A stretch of DNA of 64,000 nucleotides from Clavibacter michiganensis (GTDB lineage Bacteria; Actinomycetota; Actinomycetes; Actinomycetales; Microbacteriaceae): contig NZ_MDJZ01000015.1 in NCBI RefSeq assembly GCF_002151125.1, forward strand, positions 124,001 to 188,000, given 5' to 3'. The position numbers and the translations under genes were made by a program. The notes under the pieces were generated by a model that was given only the letters and a program-made list of their open reading frames with translations, did no database searches and was not told the origin of the DNA. Shown here one piece after another: positions 15,944 to 26,228 of the stretch. How positions within the stretch are numbered: position 1 is the first letter of the stretch; each line of letters opens with the position of its first letter.

Positions 15944-17716
15944 TCAGCGCGCGGTGCGGGGTTCGTCGTCGGAGGAGGCGTCGTCCGCCTGGGTCAGCAC
16001 GCCGCGGACGTTCTCCAGGTACGCGGCCACCGCCTCGCGCTCGATCCTAATGCGGTCGAGTCGCTCCTCCGCGTCGGCGACGGCCTCGCGCGCGCGGCGC
16101 TCCGCGTCGGCCACGGTCTCGCGGGCGCGGCGCTCCGCGTCGGCGATGGCGGCGCGGGCATCGTGGTCGGCGTCGTCGCGCGCCTTCCTGGCCGCCTCGC
16201 GGCTGTCCTTCGCGAGCGTCTCCGCCTCCTCGCGCGTGGAGGCGAGGAGCGCGGTGACCTCCTGCAGCCGTGCCTCGGCCTCGCCGAGGTACGCGGCCGT
16301 GCGCTCGACGGCCTCGCGCTGGCGCTCGGCGGCGTCGCGGGCGTCGTGGTCGCGGCGGGCCGTGATCTCGGCGTCGAGGTCGAGGTGGCCCTGCTCGATC
16401 TCGCGGCTGAGCAGCAGGCGCGCCTCCTCGGCCTCGGCCGCGAACTCGCGGCGCGTCTCGGCCGCCTCGCGCTCGAGGCGCAGGCGCTCCGCCTCCCGGC
16501 GGTCGGCCTCCAGCGCCTCGGCCTCGGCGATCTCGCGCTCGAGCGCGCCGCGCGCGGTGACGGCCTCCAGCTCCAGCTGCTCCCGCGTGGCCCGGGTCTC
16601 CCGCTCCAGGCGATCGGTGCCCTGCGCGACGTCGCGGGCGAGGTCGGTTCGCGCCTCGTCGACGTCGCGGGCCAGGTCGCCCCGCGCGGTCGCCACCTCG
16701 AGCTCGAGCGCCTCGCGCGTCTCCGCGATCTCGCGCTCGAGGGCCGCCCGGGTCTCCTCCACGTCGCGGTCGAACGCGGTGCGCTCGGCATGGATCCGGC
16801 GGTCGAAGTCGTCGCGGGACGCCTGCACCTCGCGGTCCCAGTCGGTGCGCGCCTGCTCGATCTCCCGGTCGAGGTCGGTCCGGGTCTGCTCCTCGAGCTG
16901 GGCGAGGGCGATGCGCCTCGTCTCCTCGTCGAGACGGAGCCGCTCCTCGGCCTCCCGGACGTCGCGGTCGAGCTCGGCGCGCTCCTCGGCGACCGACTCG
17001 TCGTGCCGGGCGCGGGCGTCCGCGAGCTCGCGCTCGAGCGCGCCGCGGGCGAGGACGCTCTCCCGGGCGAGGTCGGCCGCGTCGCGGCGGGCCTCGTCGG
17101 TCTCGCGGTCGACCCGCGCGCGGAGCTCCGCGACCTCCCGGGCCGCCTCGGCGCGCTCGGCGTCGGTCTCGCGCAGGGCCGTGGCGCGGAGGTCGGCGAC
17201 CTCCGTGCGCGTGCGGAGGAGGAGGGCGGCGGCCTCGCGCTCGGCGTCGCTGCGCAGGCCCTCTGCCCGGTCGTCCGCGCGCTCGCCCAGGTCGTCGGCC
17301 TCCCGGCGGGCGGCGTCGAGGATCTGCGCGGCCTGCGCGCGCGCCTGGTCGACGAGGTGGTGAGCGGTCGCCTCGGCCTCGGCGCGCTGCGCGTCCGTCT
17401 CCTCCTGCGTGGCGCGGCGGAGGCGGGCGGCGTCGGCGTCCGCCTGCGCGACCAGGCGCGTGGACTGCTCCTCGGCGACCCGCAGGGTGGCCTCGAGCCG
17501 GCTGCCGAGCCCGGCGAACGTGGGGCTGCCGACCTCCTCGAGCTCGTCGCGCAGCTCCTGCTCGCTGCGGCGGAGGCGCTCGGCCTCGGCGCGGAGCTCC
17601 GCGCCCTGCTGGTTCGAGCGGATGAGCTCGCGGCGCAGGTCGGCGACGGCCCGGTCGACCTCGTCGCGGTTGTAGCCGCGCATGGCGGGGCTGAACGGCG
17701 TGTCGTCGTGGGGCAC
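15944..17716 (-). CDS. DivIVA-headed long coiled-coil protein
   Basis: A 590-residue cytoplasmic protein. Seen: an N-terminal DivIVA-like motif MRGYNRDEVDRAVADL (about residue 10), then more than 500 residues of nearly uninterrupted heptad-rich Arg/Glu/Ala sequence with imperfect repeats (for example RTDLDREIEQARTDWDREV), and an acidic C-terminus. The architecture recalls polar scaffold proteins such as FilP, Scy or Wag31. The GTG at 17716 follows GGAG six bases upstream; the longer open frame upstream is not protein-like. A TAGGAT box at 17772-17777 could be its -10. A role in polar growth is inference. Confidence 0.88.
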   Translation of the reverse strand: MPHDDTPFSPAMRGYNRDEVDRAVADLRRELIRSNQQGAELRAEAERLRRSEQELRDELEEVGSPTFAGLGSRLEATLRVAEEQSTRLVAQADADAARLRRATQEETDAQRAEAEATAHHLVDQARAQAAQILDAARREADDLGERADDRAEGLRSDAEREAAALLLRTRTEVADLRATALRETDAERAEAAREVAELRARVDRETDEARRDAADLARESVLARGALERELADARARHDESVAEERAELDRDVREAEERLRLDEETRRIALAQLEEQTRTDLDREIEQARTDWDREVQASRDDFDRRIHAERTAFDRDVEETRAALEREIAETREALELEVATARGDLARDVDEARTDLARDVAQGTDRLERETRATREQLELEAVTARGALEREIAEAEALEADRREAERLRLEREAAETRREFAAEAEEARLLLSREIEQGHLDLDAEITARRDHDARDAAERQREAVERTAAYLGEAEARLQEVTALLASTREEAETLAKDSREAARKARDDADHDARAAIADAERRARETVADAERRAREAVADAEERLDRIRIEREAVAAYLENVRGVLTQADDASSDDEPRTAR

Positions 17717-17771
17717 GGGGGACTCCTTCGCGGGCGGCTCGCGCACGCCGGGCGGGGCGCAGCAGGTGCCG

Positions 17772-17777
17772 ATCCTA
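17772..17777 (-). promoter_or_regulatory. Candidate -10 box for the coiled-coil gene
   Basis: TAGGAT on the minus strand, about 55 bases upstream of the GTG start, leaves a leader that contains the GGAG ribosome binding site. Confidence 0.4.
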
Positions 17778-17855
17778 CCGAGTCGGCCCTCCGCGCCCGC
17801 GGCTCCCCCCACGGCCGCGACGACGGGCGGGGGAGGCGCTCCCAGGGTCGTCCGG

Positions 17856-17861
17856 TATCCT
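17856..17861 (+). promoter_or_regulatory. Candidate -10 box for the lipobox-fusion gene
   Basis: TATCCT on the plus strand implies a leader of about 135 bases to the GTG at 18003. The divergent region 17717-18002 holds no other feature I can support. Confidence 0.35.
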
Positions 17862-18002
17862 TCGATGTCGTCGTCCGCCGCCGATCCGCCCCGAACACGG
17901 CGGGTACGTCGCGAGAGCACCCGTGCTCGACGGCCGTCGTGGTCGTCACCACGACCGCCGCGCATGCAGCAGCCGCCCGCGACGACACGAGAGGAGACAC
18001 CC

Positions 18003-19871
18003 GTGCGATTCGTCCTGGCGATCGCGACCTTCGTGGTCGCGGCCCTCATGATCGGGCTGGGGATCGCCCAGCACACGTTCCTGGCCGGACCCGACCGCAT
18101 CACCGCGTCGACGTCGTCGGCGGGAGACGCGGCCTACACGGTCATCAGCGGGGAGACGCTCAACGCGCACCCCGGGCTGCAGGACACCGTGGCCCGCGGC
18201 GACGGCGAGGTCTTCGCCGCGTACGGCCCCACGACGGACGTCGAGGCGTGGGTGGGCACGAGCCCGTACACGCGCGTCGCCATGGACGACCAGGGCGGGC
18301 TGACCAGCCAGGTCGTGGAGCCGGAGGCGGCCACGCCGACGCCGGCCCCGACCCCGTCCGCCGACAGCTCCGGTTCAGACGCATCGGGCACCGCCGCCGA
18401 GGCCGCGCCCACGGTCACCGACCCGCGCGGATCCGACCTCTGGCTCTCCGAGCAGACCGGCCAGGGCGAGGTCTCGCTCAGCACGCGCCTCCCGGACGAC
18501 GTCAGCCTCATCCTCGCCACGGACGGCCAGGCCGCCGCTCCCGCCGACATCGAGCTCTCGTGGCCGTCCGAGGGCGAGTCGCCCTGGGTCGTCCCGCTCG
18601 TGGTGGGCGGCATCGCGCTGCTCGTCCTCGGGCTCGTCCTGTACCTCCTCGCGCTCCGCCACCTGCGCCGCAGCCGCGGACCGCGGCGCAACCTGCCGCC
18701 GCGCGGCGGACCCCGCGTCCCGCGCATCGGCCCGGCCGCCCGTCGGGCGGCCCTCACGGCCGGCTCCGGGACGGCTCCCGCGCAGCCCCGCGGCCGCGGT
18801 CGACGCAGCCGCATCGCGCTGCCGGTCCTCGTCGTCACCGGCCTCGCCCTGAGCGGGTGCACCGTGCAGGGCGCGCCGGCCGACCTCGCCGCCGGCGCGG
18901 GATCCGCGGGATCCACGGCGACGCCCACCCCGTCGTCGTCGCTCGACGCCGCCCGTGAGGCGGAGGACGCGGATCCGCCCGTCGTCACCCAGGACCAGGC
19001 CGAGCGCATCGTGTCCCGTGTCTCGGAGGTCGCGACCGCGGCCGACCAGGCGCTCGACGCGGAGCAGCTGACCTCGCGGTTCGCCGGGCCCGCGCTGCAG
19101 GAGCGCACGTCTGACTACCAGGTGCGCAAGGCCAAGCCCGACATCGCCGCGGTCCCGGCCATCCCGGCGGGCGACCTGCAGCTCACGCTCCCGCAGGCCA
19201 CCGTCGCGTGGCCGCGCACGATCGCCGCGGTCGTGAAGGACCCCGACGCGGACGACGCGCCCACCCTGTCGCTCACGCTCGTGCAGGACAGCCCGCGCGA
19301 GAACTACCACGTGCTCTACGCCATGCCCATCTCGACGACGGCGGCCCTGCCCGACGTGGCGCCCGCCGCGATCGGGGCGGCCCGCCTCGCGCCCGACGTG
19401 AAGCTGCTCGCGGTCCAGCCGGATCAGCTCTCGGCCGCCTATGCGGACCTGCTCGACAAGGGCGACCAGAGCCAGTACGCGGACCTGTTCGACGCGACAG
19501 ACGACGGGGTGCGCGCGCAGGACGCCAAGCGGAAGGTCGACTTCCCGGCCTCGATCGGCGAGACCGGCACCGTCGAGTTCTCCGCCACCGCGAACCCCGC
19601 GACGCCCGTCGCCATGTCGACCGTGGAGTCCGGCGCGCTCGTGAGCGTCACCGTGGACCTCGGCATCGTCGCGAAGCCCACCGCGGAGGGCGCGAAGGTC
19701 AACGCGAACCCGGAGGTCCAGGCGATCACCGGGCTCACGGACTCGGCGAAGGGCTTCGACACCGTCCGCACGGCGCAGATGCTCATGTACGTGCCCCCCG
19801 TGAACTCGGGCGAGAAGATCCGCCTGTACGCCTCCAGCACCCACATCACCTCGGCCAAGGAGCTCCCATGA
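18003..19871 (+). CDS. Membrane protein with internal lipobox (two-part envelope protein)
   Basis: A 622-residue protein I do not recognise. Seen: membrane segment 1 at residues 2-22, an outside domain of about 175 residues with an Ala/Thr/Pro linker, membrane segment 2 at about 198-222, a basic cytosolic linker rich in Arg/Pro, then segment 3 ending in LALSGC with Cys286, a good lipobox in mid-protein. The last 336 residues are again exported-type sequence. The topology (in-out-in-out) is self-consistent, and the frame is unbroken. The GTG at 18003 follows GAGGAGA. The stop overlaps the next ATG by four bases. Confidence 0.82.
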   Translation: MRFVLAIATFVVAALMIGLGIAQHTFLAGPDRITASTSSAGDAAYTVISGETLNAHPGLQDTVARGDGEVFAAYGPTTDVEAWVGTSPYTRVAMDDQGGLTSQVVEPEAATPTPAPTPSADSSGSDASGTAAEAAPTVTDPRGSDLWLSEQTGQGEVSLSTRLPDDVSLILATDGQAAAPADIELSWPSEGESPWVVPLVVGGIALLVLGLVLYLLALRHLRRSRGPRRNLPPRGGPRVPRIGPAARRAALTAGSGTAPAQPRGRGRRSRIALPVLVVTGLALSGCTVQGAPADLAAGAGSAGSTATPTPSSSLDAAREAEDADPPVVTQDQAERIVSRVSEVATAADQALDAEQLTSRFAGPALQERTSDYQVRKAKPDIAAVPAIPAGDLQLTLPQATVAWPRTIAAVVKDPDADDAPTLSLTLVQDSPRENYHVLYAMPISTTAALPDVAPAAIGAARLAPDVKLLAVQPDQLSAAYADLLDKGDQSQYADLFDATDDGVRAQDAKRKVDFPASIGETGTVEFSATANPATPVAMSTVESGALVSVTVDLGIVAKPTAEGAKVNANPEVQAITGLTDSAKGFDTVRTAQMLMYVPPVNSGEKIRLYASSTHITSAKELP

Positions 19872-20863
19872 CGAACGTGCCCCCCTCCGCCGCCAGCCTC
19901 CGCGGCGCCGTCGACCTCTCCTCGCTCGTGAACCGGACGCAGGCGCCCGCCGCTCCCGCGGGTGCGGCGGCGGCTCCCGGCGCCCCGGGTGCGCCCGCCG
20001 CGCCGGGCGGCCCGGCGGGCGCGCCGCAGTCGGTGGACGTCCCCGGCCTCGTGCTCGCGGCGGACGACGCGTCCTTCACGCAGTTCCTCGACATCTCCGC
20101 CGTGGTGCCCGTCATCGTCGAGCTCGTCTCGACGGGGCTCGCCTCCAGCCGCGAGCTGTCGCCCGTGCTGGAGCGCGTGGTCACCGAGCAGGCCGGCCGC
20201 GTGCTCCTCGTCCGCATCGACATCGACCAGAGCCCGCAGCTCGGCCAGGCGTTCCAGGCCCAGACGGTGCCGACGGTGGCGGCGCTCATCGGCGGCCGAC
20301 CCGTGGGCCTCTTCGCCGGCGTGATCCCCGAGGACCAGGTCCGCGACGTCATCCGGCAGGTGCTGGAGCTGGCGCAGCAGAACGGCGTGACCGGCACCGC
20401 GGTGGCCCCCGGCGGATCCGCCGAGCCGGCCGCCCCCGTCGAGGAGCCGCTGCCGCCGCACCACGCGGAGGCCTACGCCTTCATCGAGCAGGGCGACTAC
20501 GCGTCCGCTGCCGCCGAGTACCGCACCGCGATCGCGCAGAACCCGCGCGACGCCCTCGCCGTCGCGGGCCTCGCCCAGGTGAGCCTGCTGCACCGGCTCG
20601 ACGGGAAGGCGGCCGACGGGATCCGGTCCGCCGCCGCATCCGCCCCGGACGACGTGGACGCGCAGCTCCTCGTGGCCGACCTCGACCTCTCGGGCGGGCA
20701 CGTCGAGGACGCCTTCGACCGGCTCCTGACGCTGTTCCCCGGGCTCGACGCGGAGGGCCGCGAGGCCGTCCGCCAGCGCCTGATCGAGCACTTCGAGGTC
20801 GTCGGGCTCGAGGACCCCCGCGTCGCCGTCGCGCGCCGCCGCCTCACGCGCCTCCTGTACTGA
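19868..20863 (+). CDS. Thioredoxin-fold TPR protein (CnoX/YbbN-like) without CxxC
   Basis: A 331-residue cytoplasmic protein. Seen: an Ala/Pro/Gly-rich N-terminus (residues 25-55), a thioredoxin-like domain about 56-175 in which the usual CGPC is LASS (91-94), ending with the cis-Pro region TVPTVAALIGG, then helical TPR-like repeats 195-331. YbbN/CnoX proteins are holdases that pass clients to chaperonin and DnaK; without cysteines this one cannot do disulfide chemistry. It is translationally coupled (ATGA) to the upstream membrane protein. A strong bidirectional hairpin follows. Confidence 0.9.
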   Translation: MTNVPPSAASLRGAVDLSSLVNRTQAPAAPAGAAAAPGAPGAPAAPGGPAGAPQSVDVPGLVLAADDASFTQFLDISAVVPVIVELVSTGLASSRELSPVLERVVTEQAGRVLLVRIDIDQSPQLGQAFQAQTVPTVAALIGGRPVGLFAGVIPEDQVRDVIRQVLELAQQNGVTGTAVAPGGSAEPAAPVEEPLPPHHAEAYAFIEQGDYASAAAEYRTAIAQNPRDALAVAGLAQVSLLHRLDGKAADGIRSAAASAPDDVDAQLLVADLDLSGGHVEDAFDRLLTLFPGLDAEGREAVRQRLIEHFEVVGLEDPRVAVARRRLTRLLY

Positions 20864-20876
20864 CGCGCATCCCGCC

Positions 20877-20928
20877 CGCACGACGACGGCGCCGCACCCC
20901 TTCCGGGATGCGGCGCCGTCGTCGTGCG
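20877..20928. terminator. Bidirectional terminator between the thioredoxin-TPR gene and glgB
   Basis: A perfect 20-bp stem (20877-20896 with 20909-20928) and a 12-base loop lie between convergent stop codons at 20863 and 20937, so it can end transcripts from both sides. Confidence 0.85.
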
Positions 20929-20936
20929 CGGTCCGG

Positions 20937-23504
20937 TCAGACCGTGGGCACCCGCGGGGTGCCGTCGTCCGAGCCCGGTGCGTCGTCCGTCGCCGAGAGC
21001 CCCTCGACGGGCGGCTGAGTCTCCCGCGACTGCGGGAGGACGGGAGCCGCGTCCGCTACGGCGAACGGCGTGCCGTCGGCGCGCGTCTCGTCCGCGTCGG
21101 GTGCCGCATGCGCCGGCGCCTCCACGGGACGCAGGTCGGCCGGATCCTGCTTCAGGCGCAGCCACAGGCCCGCCAGCGGCGGCAGCGTCAGCTCCGCCGA
21201 CGCCGGTCGTCCGTGCCAGCCCTCGTCGCCCGCGTGCACGGCGCCGAGGTTGCCCACGCCGGATCCGGCGAACTGCTCGGCGTCCGTGTTGAGGATCTCC
21301 TCCCACACGCCCGCCTGCGGCAGCCCCAGCCGGTAGCCCGTGATGGGCGCGCCGGAGAAGTTGTGCACGACGGCGACCTGGTTCCCGTCGCGGTCGCGGC
21401 GGAGGAACGCGAGGACGTTGCGCCCGGCGTCGCCCGCGTCGATCCACTCGAAGCCGGCCGGGTCATTGTCGAGCGCCCACAGCGCGGGCGTCTCGACGTA
21501 GGTGCGGTTGAGGGCGCCGACGAGGTCGAACAGGGCGCGGTGGACGGGCTGGTCGAGGATCCACCAGTCGAGCCCGCGCTCCTCGCTCCACTCGGACGGC
21601 TGCCCGAACTCCTGGCCCATGAAGAGCAGCTGCTTGCCGGGGTGCGACCACATGAACGACAGGTACGCGCGCACGTTGGCGAGCTTCTGCCAGTGGTCGC
21701 CCGGCATCTTGCCGACGAGCGAGCCCTTGCCGTGCACGACCTCGTCGTGGCTGATGGGGAGGAGGAAGTTCTCCGTGTACGCGTAGACCATCGAGAACGT
21801 GATCTGGCCGTGGTGGTACGCGCGGTACATCGGGTCGACGGCCGAGTAGTCGAGCGTGTCGTGCATCCAGCCCATGTTCCACTTGAGCCCGAAGCCGAGG
21901 CCGCCGTCGCTCGTGGGGCGCGTGACGCCGGGGAAGCTCGTGGACTCCTCCGCGATCATCACGATGCCCGGGTGGGTGCGGTACGCGGTGGCGTTGACCT
22001 CCTGCAGGAAGCTGATCGCCTCGAGGTTCTCGCGGCCGCCGTGCACGTTGGGGAGCCACTGGCCCTCCTCGCGCGAGTAGTCGAGGTAGAGCATCGAGGC
22101 CACGGCGTCGACCCGGAGGCCGTCGATGTGGAACTCCTCGAACCAGTACAGCGCGTTGGCGACGAGGAAGTTGCGGACCTGCGAGTGGCCGAAGTCGAAG
22201 ACGAGGGTGCCCCAGTCCTGCTGCTCGCCGCGGCGCGGGTCGGTGTGCTCGTAGAGCGGCTGGCCGTCGAACTGCGCGAGCGCGAAGGCGTCCTTCGGGA
22301 AGTGGGCCGGGACCCAGTCCACGATGACGCCGATGCCCGCGCGGTGCAGCGTGTCGATGAGGAACTTGAGGTCGTCGGGGGAGCCGAACCGCGAGGTCGG
22401 CGCGTAGTAGCCGGAGACCTGGTAGCCCCACGATCCGCCGAACGGGTGCTCCGCGAGCGGCAGGAACTCGACGTGCGTGTAGGAGAGCTCCTGGAGGTAG
22501 GCGACGAGCTCGCCGGCGACCTCGCGGTAGCCGAGGCCGGGGCGCCAGGATCCGAGGTGCATCTCGTACACGCTCATCGGGGAGTCGTGGGGGTCGCGGG
22601 CGGCGCGCTCCTCGAGCCAGGCGGCGTCGTCCCACTGGTACGCGCTCGTCTCGACGCGGGACGCGGTCGCGGGCGGGACCTCGGTCATGCGGGCCATGGG
22701 GTCGGCCTTCTCGATCCACCGCCCCTCCTGCGTGAGGATCTCGAACTTGTACGAGACGCCGGGCTCGACGCCGGGCACGAACAGCTCCCAGACGCCGTTG
22801 CCGTCGAGGCGGCGCATCGCGTGCTGCACGCCGTCCCAGCCGTTGAAGCCGCCGATGACGCGGACGGCCCGGGCATGGGGCGCCCAGACGGAGAAGGACA
22901 CGCCCTCGTAGGTGCGCGCGACGCCCCAGTGCTCGCGGTGATGGGCGCCGAGGACGTCCCAGAGGCGCTCGTGGCGGCCCTCGCCGAAGAGGTACAGGTC
23001 GAGGTCGCCGACCGTGGGGAGGAAGCGGTACGGGTCCTCGCTCGTCCAGGTACCGCCGTCGGGGTAGCGGGCCTCGACCTCGTAGTCCTGGAGTCCGAGG
23101 ACGTGCGCTCCCTGCCAGACGCCGTGGCCCACGTGGGCGAGGGCGACGCGGGCGCCGGTGGAGAGGATCACGGACACGGCGTCCGCGAGGGGGCGGAGCG
23201 CGCGCACGACGACCAGGTCGTCGCCGACGCCGTCGATCGCGACGGGGTGCTGGCCGAGGACCGAGTGCGGGCCGGAGTGGACGCCCTCGGCGACGGCGCG
23301 CAGGTCGTGGTCCGCCACCTCGGGGAGGCGGACGGGGTCGGACGCGGACGCGGTCTCGCCGGAGGCGTCGTCCGCCGCGGGGACGACGACGTCGGTCCCG
23401 CGGTCGGGGTCGACCTCGGCGGCCGGCGGGACGACCACGTCGGCGCCCGTCGTCTGCTCGTGCTGGGGGTCGTGCGCGGGGGTGGTGTCGGTCATGTCCG
23501 TCAT
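20937..23504 (-). CDS. glgB: 1,4-alpha-glucan branching enzyme GlgB
   Basis: An 855-residue GH13 enzyme that introduces alpha-1,6 branches. Seen: two N-terminal beta modules (about 60-270), the (beta/alpha)8 barrel with VDWVPAHF, the nucleophile Asp in [13 protein letters not shown], the acid Glu in [10 protein letters not shown] and [12 protein letters not shown], and a C-terminal beta domain. About 50 hydrophilic residues precede the first module and a long acidic tail follows the last. The ATG at 23504 overlaps the glgE stop (ATGA); the ATG at 23495 has better spacing to GAAGGG and is an alternative. It forms an operon with glgE, as in mycobacteria and streptomycetes. Confidence 0.97.
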   Translation of the reverse strand: MTDMTDTTPAHDPQHEQTTGADVVVPPAAEVDPDRGTDVVVPAADDASGETASASDPVRLPEVADHDLRAVAEGVHSGPHSVLGQHPVAIDGVGDDLVVVRALRPLADAVSVILSTGARVALAHVGHGVWQGAHVLGLQDYEVEARYPDGGTWTSEDPYRFLPTVGDLDLYLFGEGRHERLWDVLGAHHREHWGVARTYEGVSFSVWAPHARAVRVIGGFNGWDGVQHAMRRLDGNGVWELFVPGVEPGVSYKFEILTQEGRWIEKADPMARMTEVPPATASRVETSAYQWDDAAWLEERAARDPHDSPMSVYEMHLGSWRPGLGYREVAGELVAYLQELSYTHVEFLPLAEHPFGGSWGYQVSGYYAPTSRFGSPDDLKFLIDTLHRAGIGVIVDWVPAHFPKDAFALAQFDGQPLYEHTDPRRGEQQDWGTLVFDFGHSQVRNFLVANALYWFEEFHIDGLRVDAVASMLYLDYSREEGQWLPNVHGGRENLEAISFLQEVNATAYRTHPGIVMIAEESTSFPGVTRPTSDGGLGFGLKWNMGWMHDTLDYSAVDPMYRAYHHGQITFSMVYAYTENFLLPISHDEVVHGKGSLVGKMPGDHWQKLANVRAYLSFMWSHPGKQLLFMGQEFGQPSEWSEERGLDWWILDQPVHRALFDLVGALNRTYVETPALWALDNDPAGFEWIDAGDAGRNVLAFLRRDRDGNQVAVVHNFSGAPITGYRLGLPQAGVWEEILNTDAEQFAGSGVGNLGAVHAGDEGWHGRPASAELTLPPLAGLWLRLKQDPADLRPVEAPAHAAPDADETRADGTPFAVADAAPVLPQSRETQPPVEGLSATDDAPGSDDGTPRVPTV

Positions 23505-26011
23505 CCCTTCGATGCGGTCGGGTGGACCCGGAACACGTGCACGGGGTGCGTGAACGCGTCGAGCCGGACGAAGTTGGAGGTCGACCACGTGTAGACGTCG
23601 CCCGTGAGGAGGTCCTCGACGTCGAACACGGCGTCCTCGGCGAGGCCGAAGCGGGTGGGGTCGAGGTAGACCTGGGTCTCACGCGCCGAGTGGGGGTCGA
23701 CGTTGGCGACCACGAGGATCGTGTCGGCCTCGCCCGTGCCGGTGTGCTCGGCGGCGAGGTGCTTGGAGTAGACGAGGATCGAGTCGTCGTCGCTCCAGTG
23801 CACGTCGAGGTTCCGCAGCTGGCGGAGCGCGGGGTGCTGGCGGCGGATCTCGTTCAGGCGCGTGATCTCCGGGGCGATGGATCCGCCGAGCTCCTCCTGC
23901 CGTGCCCAGTCGCGCGGCTTGAACTCGTACTTCTCGTTGTCGATGTTCTCCTCGGCGCCGGGGCGCGCGACGTTCTCGATCAGCTCGTAGCCCGAGTAGA
24001 TGCCCCACGACGGCGACGCGGTCGCGGCGATGGCCGCGCGGATCCGGTACGCGGCGCGCCCGCCGAACTGCAGGTAGGGCGTGAGGATGTCGTGCGTGTT
24101 CGCGAAGAAGTTCGGTCGGAGGTAGTCGCTCGTCTCGTGGCTGACCTCGGTGAGGTACTCCTCGAGCTCCTGCTTCGTGTTCCGCCAGGTGAAGTACGTG
24201 TACGACTGCTGGAACCCGATCTTGGCGAGCGTCCGCATCATGGCGGGGCGCGTGAACGCCTCGCTGAGGAAGATCGCGTCGGGCTCGTCGCGCATCACCT
24301 GGTGGATGAGGCGCTCCCAGAACACGAGCGGCTTCGTGTGCGGGTTGTCGACGCGGAAGATCTTGACGCCGAGGCCGAGCCAGACCCGCATGACGCGGAG
24401 CATCTCGCGGTAGGACCCTTCCGGGTCGTTGTCGAAGTTCAGCGGGTAGATGTCCTGGTACTTCTTCGGCGGGTTCTCCGCGAAGGCGATGGAGCCGTCG
24501 GGGAGCGTCGTGAAGAGCTCGGGATGCGTCGTGACCCACGGGTGGTCGGGCGACGCCTGCAGCGCGATGTCGATCGCGAGCTCCATGCCGTGCTCGGCGA
24601 CCTCGTCGACGAAGGCGCGGAAGTCGTCCGCCGTGCCGAGCTCGGGGTGGATGCTGTCGTGCCCGCCGTCCTCGGATCCGATGCCGTAGGGCGAGCCCGG
24701 GTCGTGGGGCCCCGCGGTGAGCGTGTTGTTCGGGCCCTTGCGGTTGGTGCGGCCGATGGGGTGCACCGGCGGGATGTAGACGACGTCGAAGCCCATGTCG
24801 CGGATCGCGGGGAGGCGGCGGGCGGCCGTGGCGAAGGTGCCGCTCGTCCAGGAGCCGTCCTCGTGCTGGACGGCGCCCTCCGAGCGGGGGAAGAACTCGT
24901 ACCAGGATCCGACGGCGGCGCGCTCGCGCTCCACCACGATGGTGCGCTCGGGGCTGAGCGTGACGAGGCTGCGGAGGGGGACGCGGTCGATCGCGGCCAG
25001 GACCTCCGGGGTCGTGGCGGCGGCGAGGCGAGCGTCGGGGGTGGCGTCCGCGTCGGCGATGCCGGCCAGGGCCGCGCGGAGGACGTCGCGGTCGGCGGCG
25101 TCGCGGGTGTCGTCGGAGGCCGCGCGCTCGAGCGCCTCGGCGCCGAGGGCGAGCATCACGTCGACGTCGAGGCCCGCGGGGACCTTGATCTCCGCGTTGT
25201 GCAGCCACGTGCCGAAGTCGTCGGACCACGCGCTCACGCGCCAGGTCCAGACGCCCTGCGTCTCGAGCTGCGCGCTCGTGATCCAGCGGTCGAGGCCGGG
25301 CTTCGTGGCGTCGAGCGACATGCGGTGCGAGGTCTCGGCGCCGGTCGGGTCGGTGAGCAGCACGTCGGCGCCGATGAGGTCGTGGCCCTCGCGGAAGATC
25401 GTGGCGCCGAACGGCACCACGTCGTGGACGAAGCTCTTCGCGGGCCAGAGGTCGTCCTCGATCTGCGGGGTGAGCGACAGGATCGGGATGCGGCCGATGA
25501 CGGGGGCGTAGTCGTCGTCGTCGGGCTCGGCTGCGGGCGCGGGCCGGGCAGCGGGCGCGGGGGTCGGCGCGGCCGGCGACGGATCGGCCGACCGGGCGGG
25601 CTCGGCGACGCGCGTCGGCTCCGCGGACGGCGTCGGCTCGGCGGCGGGCGCCGCGTGGCGGGGCGCGGACGGCGGGGCGGGGGCGGCCTCCGGCTCGGGG
25701 ACCACGGGCGCCGGCTCCGGCGTCGGCTCGGGGGCCACGGGCGCGGGCTCCGGCTCCGGGGCGGGCTCCGGGACCGCGGACACCGGCGCCGCGACGGGCG
25801 ACACCGGGACCACGTCCGGCTGCGGGGTCGGCTCGGGCGCCTCGGCGGCGGCATCGGGGGCCGCCTGCTCGGGCGCCGCGGGGATCATCGGGGGCTCGGG
25901 CGTCGGCGGCTTCTGCGCGTCCTGGAGCTTCTGGGCCTTGGCGAGCTTGCGGGCTGCACGGCCGCGCACCGGGCGGGGGAGGGGATCGGGTCCGTCCTGG
26001 GGTGTGGTCAC
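23501..26011 (-). CDS. glgE: Maltose-1-phosphate maltosyltransferase GlgE
   Basis: An 836-residue GH13_3 enzyme that extends alpha-glucan from maltose-1-phosphate. Seen: after a Pro/Glu/Ala-rich region (about residues 30-165), the catalytic part begins at [36 protein letters not shown] marks the GlgE group; the nucleophile Asp is in [12 protein letters not shown] and the acid Glu in FLSEAFTRP. The family is usually 650-700 residues, so the N-terminus is unusually long. The GTG at 26011 follows a TACGGT box by six bases and has no ribosome binding site. It is coupled to glgB and divergent from glgP. Confidence 0.97.
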   Translation of the reverse strand: MTTPQDGPDPLPRPVRGRAARKLAKAQKLQDAQKPPTPEPPMIPAAPEQAAPDAAAEAPEPTPQPDVVPVSPVAAPVSAVPEPAPEPEPAPVAPEPTPEPAPVVPEPEAAPAPPSAPRHAAPAAEPTPSAEPTRVAEPARSADPSPAAPTPAPAARPAPAAEPDDDDYAPVIGRIPILSLTPQIEDDLWPAKSFVHDVVPFGATIFREGHDLIGADVLLTDPTGAETSHRMSLDATKPGLDRWITSAQLETQGVWTWRVSAWSDDFGTWLHNAEIKVPAGLDVDVMLALGAEALERAASDDTRDAADRDVLRAALAGIADADATPDARLAAATTPEVLAAIDRVPLRSLVTLSPERTIVVERERAAVGSWYEFFPRSEGAVQHEDGSWTSGTFATAARRLPAIRDMGFDVVYIPPVHPIGRTNRKGPNNTLTAGPHDPGSPYGIGSEDGGHDSIHPELGTADDFRAFVDEVAEHGMELAIDIALQASPDHPWVTTHPELFTTLPDGSIAFAENPPKKYQDIYPLNFDNDPEGSYREMLRVMRVWLGLGVKIFRVDNPHTKPLVFWERLIHQVMRDEPDAIFLSEAFTRPAMMRTLAKIGFQQSYTYFTWRNTKQELEEYLTEVSHETSDYLRPNFFANTHDILTPYLQFGGRAAYRIRAAIAATASPSWGIYSGYELIENVARPGAEENIDNEKYEFKPRDWARQEELGGSIAPEITRLNEIRRQHPALRQLRNLDVHWSDDDSILVYSKHLAAEHTGTGEADTILVVANVDPHSARETQVYLDPTRFGLAEDAVFDVEDLLTGDVYTWSTSNFVRLDAFTHPVHVFRVHPTASKG

Positions 26012-26023
26012 TGTTCGACCGTA
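26009..26023 (-). promoter_or_regulatory. Leaderless-type promoter of glgE-glgB
   Basis: TACGGT on the minus strand (26018-26023), six bases, then the GTG at 26011. A GCGACA hexamer 18 bases further upstream is a weak -35 candidate. Confidence 0.55.
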
Positions 26024-26169
26024 GCCCGTGAGCCGTCCGGCTGTCGCTCGCCGCGGCGGTGGCGGACGCCGTCCGGATGCCCGACGCCCGCCCGTCATCC
26101 TCCGTCCGGCCCGCGTCCACGCTCCCTCCACGACCGGCCCGGACCCTGGTGCGGTGCATCCCGCGCCCC

Positions 26170-26175
26170 TAGGCT
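26170..26175 (+). promoter_or_regulatory. Candidate -10 box for glgP
   Basis: TAGGCT lies 53 bases before the glgP GTG, leaving a leader that contains the GAGGGAGT ribosome binding site. The glgE and glgP promoters share the 217-base divergent region 26012-26228. Confidence 0.45.
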
Positions 26176-26228
26176 CGGGAGCCATCGCGCGGGTCCGCCC
26201 GCCGCCCGTACCGGTTCGAGGGAGTCCC

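Noticed and set aside
15944-17716. Highly repetitive stretch that could pass for a CRISPR or tandem-repeat array
   Set aside because: The repetition follows codons of a coiled-coil protein (GCG, GAG, CGC words), with no constant repeat-spacer unit.
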